From NCBI GenBank assembly GCA_028275425.1, contig JAPWUT010000097.1, forward strand, positions 1 to 6,644: a DNA stretch of 6,644 nt, given 5' to 3'. The notes below the pieces were generated by a model that was not told the origin of the DNA, did not search any database, and saw only the letters and a program-made list of their open reading frames with translations. The position numbers were made by a program, and so were the translations under genes. The stretch's first letter is position 1. The number at the start of each line of letters is the position of its first letter. The stretch is from Anaerolineae bacterium (lineage in GTDB: Bacteria; Chloroflexota; Anaerolineae; SpSt-600). Of this stretch, positions 5,795 to 6,644 are shown piece by piece.

Positions 5795-6260
5795 GTGAAA
5801 CTCTCGGATTGGGCTCGTTTACCGCCTGGCGATGGTTTTGGGCAGGCAAGCTCCCCGTCCCTGCCCGCCAATTGCCTACCGGGACAATTTTGGTATCAAG
5901 TGTCCTCCGCCGACCAGCGAGAGGATCTGGAACGGCAGGTTCAACGCCTTCAGGCCTTTGCCCAGGAACAAGGCTGGACAGAGAAAACGGAGGAAGCTGC
6001 TGCGGGTTTTGCAGGACCCCACGGTGATTAGGATTGTGGTGGAGCACCGCGACCGGCTGGCCCGGTTCGGATTTGACTTGCTGGAAGCGGCCATGGCGGC
6101 TTCAGGGCGGCATGTTGTTGTCGTAGAGGAGGGGGAAGTGACGGACGACCTGGTGCAAGACGTCTTGGAAATCTTAACCTCGGCCTGCGGGCGGCTGTAT
6201 GGGCGTCGGTCGGCCAAGAGGCGAGCCCAGCAAGCCCTGGAGGCAATGGGATGCAAGTAA
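5795..6260 (+). pseudogene. tnpA: IS607-type TnpA serine recombinase, decayed by three deletions
   Basis: IS607 TnpA is a serine recombinase with an N-terminal MerR-like helix-turn-helix. The pieces lie in order but in different frames. MKLSDWAR (from GTG 5795) is followed by TAWRWFWAGKLPVPARQLPT (about 5821-5880, second frame). YQVSSADQREDLERQVQRLQ and AFAQEQGW follow (from 5894, first frame again). Last come GQRKRRKLLRVLQDPTVIRI, VVEHRDRLARFGFDLLEAAM and YGRRSAKRRAQQALEAMGCK (5976-6260, third frame). Each junction is best explained by lost bases: part of the HTH after residue 8, a few bases before the catalytic serine, and roughly 15 residues around 5976. The usual YARVSS is reduced to YQVSS, so the catalytic Arg is gone too. 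At about 155 codons it is shorter than the roughly 190-210 residues typical of the family. No product from this locus should be active. Confidence 0.88.
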
Positions 6261-6644
6261 GGCAAGCTTTTCGCTTTGAGCTGGACCCAAACCAAAAAAC
6301 CCGCATGGCCTTAGCCAAGCACATCGGGGCCGCACGCTTCGCCTATAACTGGGGCCTGGCCCGCTTGAAGGAGGCTTTGGAGCAAGGCCGTCCTCTCCCT
6401 TCCGCTATCCAGCTCCACAAGGAGTGGAACCGCTGGAAAAGGGAAAACGCCCCTTGGTGGGTAGAAGTCTCCAAATGCGCCCCCCAAGAAGCTTTCCGAG
6501 ACTTGGAACGGGCCGTCCGCAATTGGCGAGAAGGCAGGGCAAACTTCCCCCGCTTCAAGCGAAAGAAGAGCCTGGACGATAACAAGGCCCGTCTGACCGG
6601 CTCCATCCAAGTCACTCCTCGCCATGTTAAGCTTCCCCGCATCG
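6251..6644 (+). CDS. tnpB: TnpB (OrfB) RNA-guided nuclease, N-terminal part, right copy
   Basis: The reading frame is open from ATG 6251 to the window edge (131 codons visible). It contains the OrfB helix-turn-helix region (RQAFRFELDPNQKTRMALAK, AARFAYNWGLARLKEALEQG), the VSKCAPQEAFRDLERAVRNW helix (residues 73-92), the conserved GRANFPRFKRKK segment (95-106), and the start of the central domain (ARLTGSIQVTPRHVKLPRI). The RuvC catalytic residues and zinc finger lie beyond the window. GGAGG (6239-6243) is 7 nt before the ATG, and the start overlaps the last 10 nt of tnpA, as expected for coupled translation. With tnpA broken, expression would still be possible from the element promoter or this ribosome site. 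The frame has no lesion in the visible part, in contrast to tnpA. Confidence 0.93.
   Translation, partial: MQVRQAFRFELDPNQKTRMALAKHIGAARFAYNWGLARLKEALEQGRPLPSAIQLHKEWNRWKRENAPWWVEVSKCAPQEAFRDLERAVRNWREGRANFPRFKRKKSLDDNKARLTGSIQVTPRHVKLPRI

Larger units (their letters stand above)
5751..6644 (+). mobile_element. Right IS607-like element, tnpA broken, partial
   Basis: The copy holds the 5' element end, a serine-recombinase tnpA damaged by deletions, and tnpB with its start overlapping the tnpA stop, which is the standard tnpA-tnpB order of IS607. It continues past the window edge, so the 3' end and any guide-RNA region are not visible. Since tnpA cannot make a working product, the copy is probably not self-mobile. 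It lies in inverted orientation to the element at 1-304, about 5.4 kb away. Confidence 0.85.

Noticed and set aside
5751..6644. A new serine-recombinase or Cas12-like defence locus
   Set aside because: The order and motifs match ordinary IS607 tnpA-tnpB, and no CRISPR array, adaptation genes or other effectors are present.

Overview
The window looks like bacterial chromosome of about mid-50s %GC, probably from a (possibly thermophilic) member of Chloroflexota, Anaerolineae-like. That lineage call is an inference from the style of the SSB protein, the Thr/Pro-linker lipoprotein and the secG/solute-binding-protein pairing; no rRNA or other marker is present to prove it. TGA serves as a normal stop in at least one intact gene, so the standard code applies.

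Layout. Both edges are cut inside tnpB genes of two related IS607-like elements that point outwards. The left element (about 1-304, minus strand) has an element end, a promoter and a tnpB, with no tnpA between them. The right element (about 5751-6644, plus strand) has the same end and promoter, then a serine-recombinase tnpA broken by three deletions, then tnpB. A 44-bp end sequence, with three mismatches between copies, is repeated in inverted orientation at 261-304 and 5751-5794 and brackets the roughly 5.4 kb of host genes.

Between the elements are two convergent gene groups. On the plus strand (498-2124) are ssb (single-stranded DNA-binding protein), a polytopic membrane protein with an HExxH metalloprotease-like motif, and a PPC/DUF296 protein. 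They are closely spaced and read from a sigma70-type promoter at 432-460. On the minus strand (5561 down to 2141) are a lipoprotein gene split by one in-frame TGA, secG, a family-5 extracellular solute-binding protein with an N-terminal membrane anchor and no permease beside it, and a small single-pass membrane protein. These are read from a promoter at 5590-5618. The minus-strand group is about the cell envelope: SecG helps export proteins, and the lipoprotein and binding protein are themselves export substrates. The two groups meet with a 16-bp gap and no visible terminator.

Most noteworthy: the two tnpB copies differ only at silent sites over codons 26-80 (12 silent, 0 replacement changes), although tnpA is absent in one copy and wrecked in the other. 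This suggests TnpB has been kept independently of its transposase. I found no clear evidence for an entirely new system inside the window.
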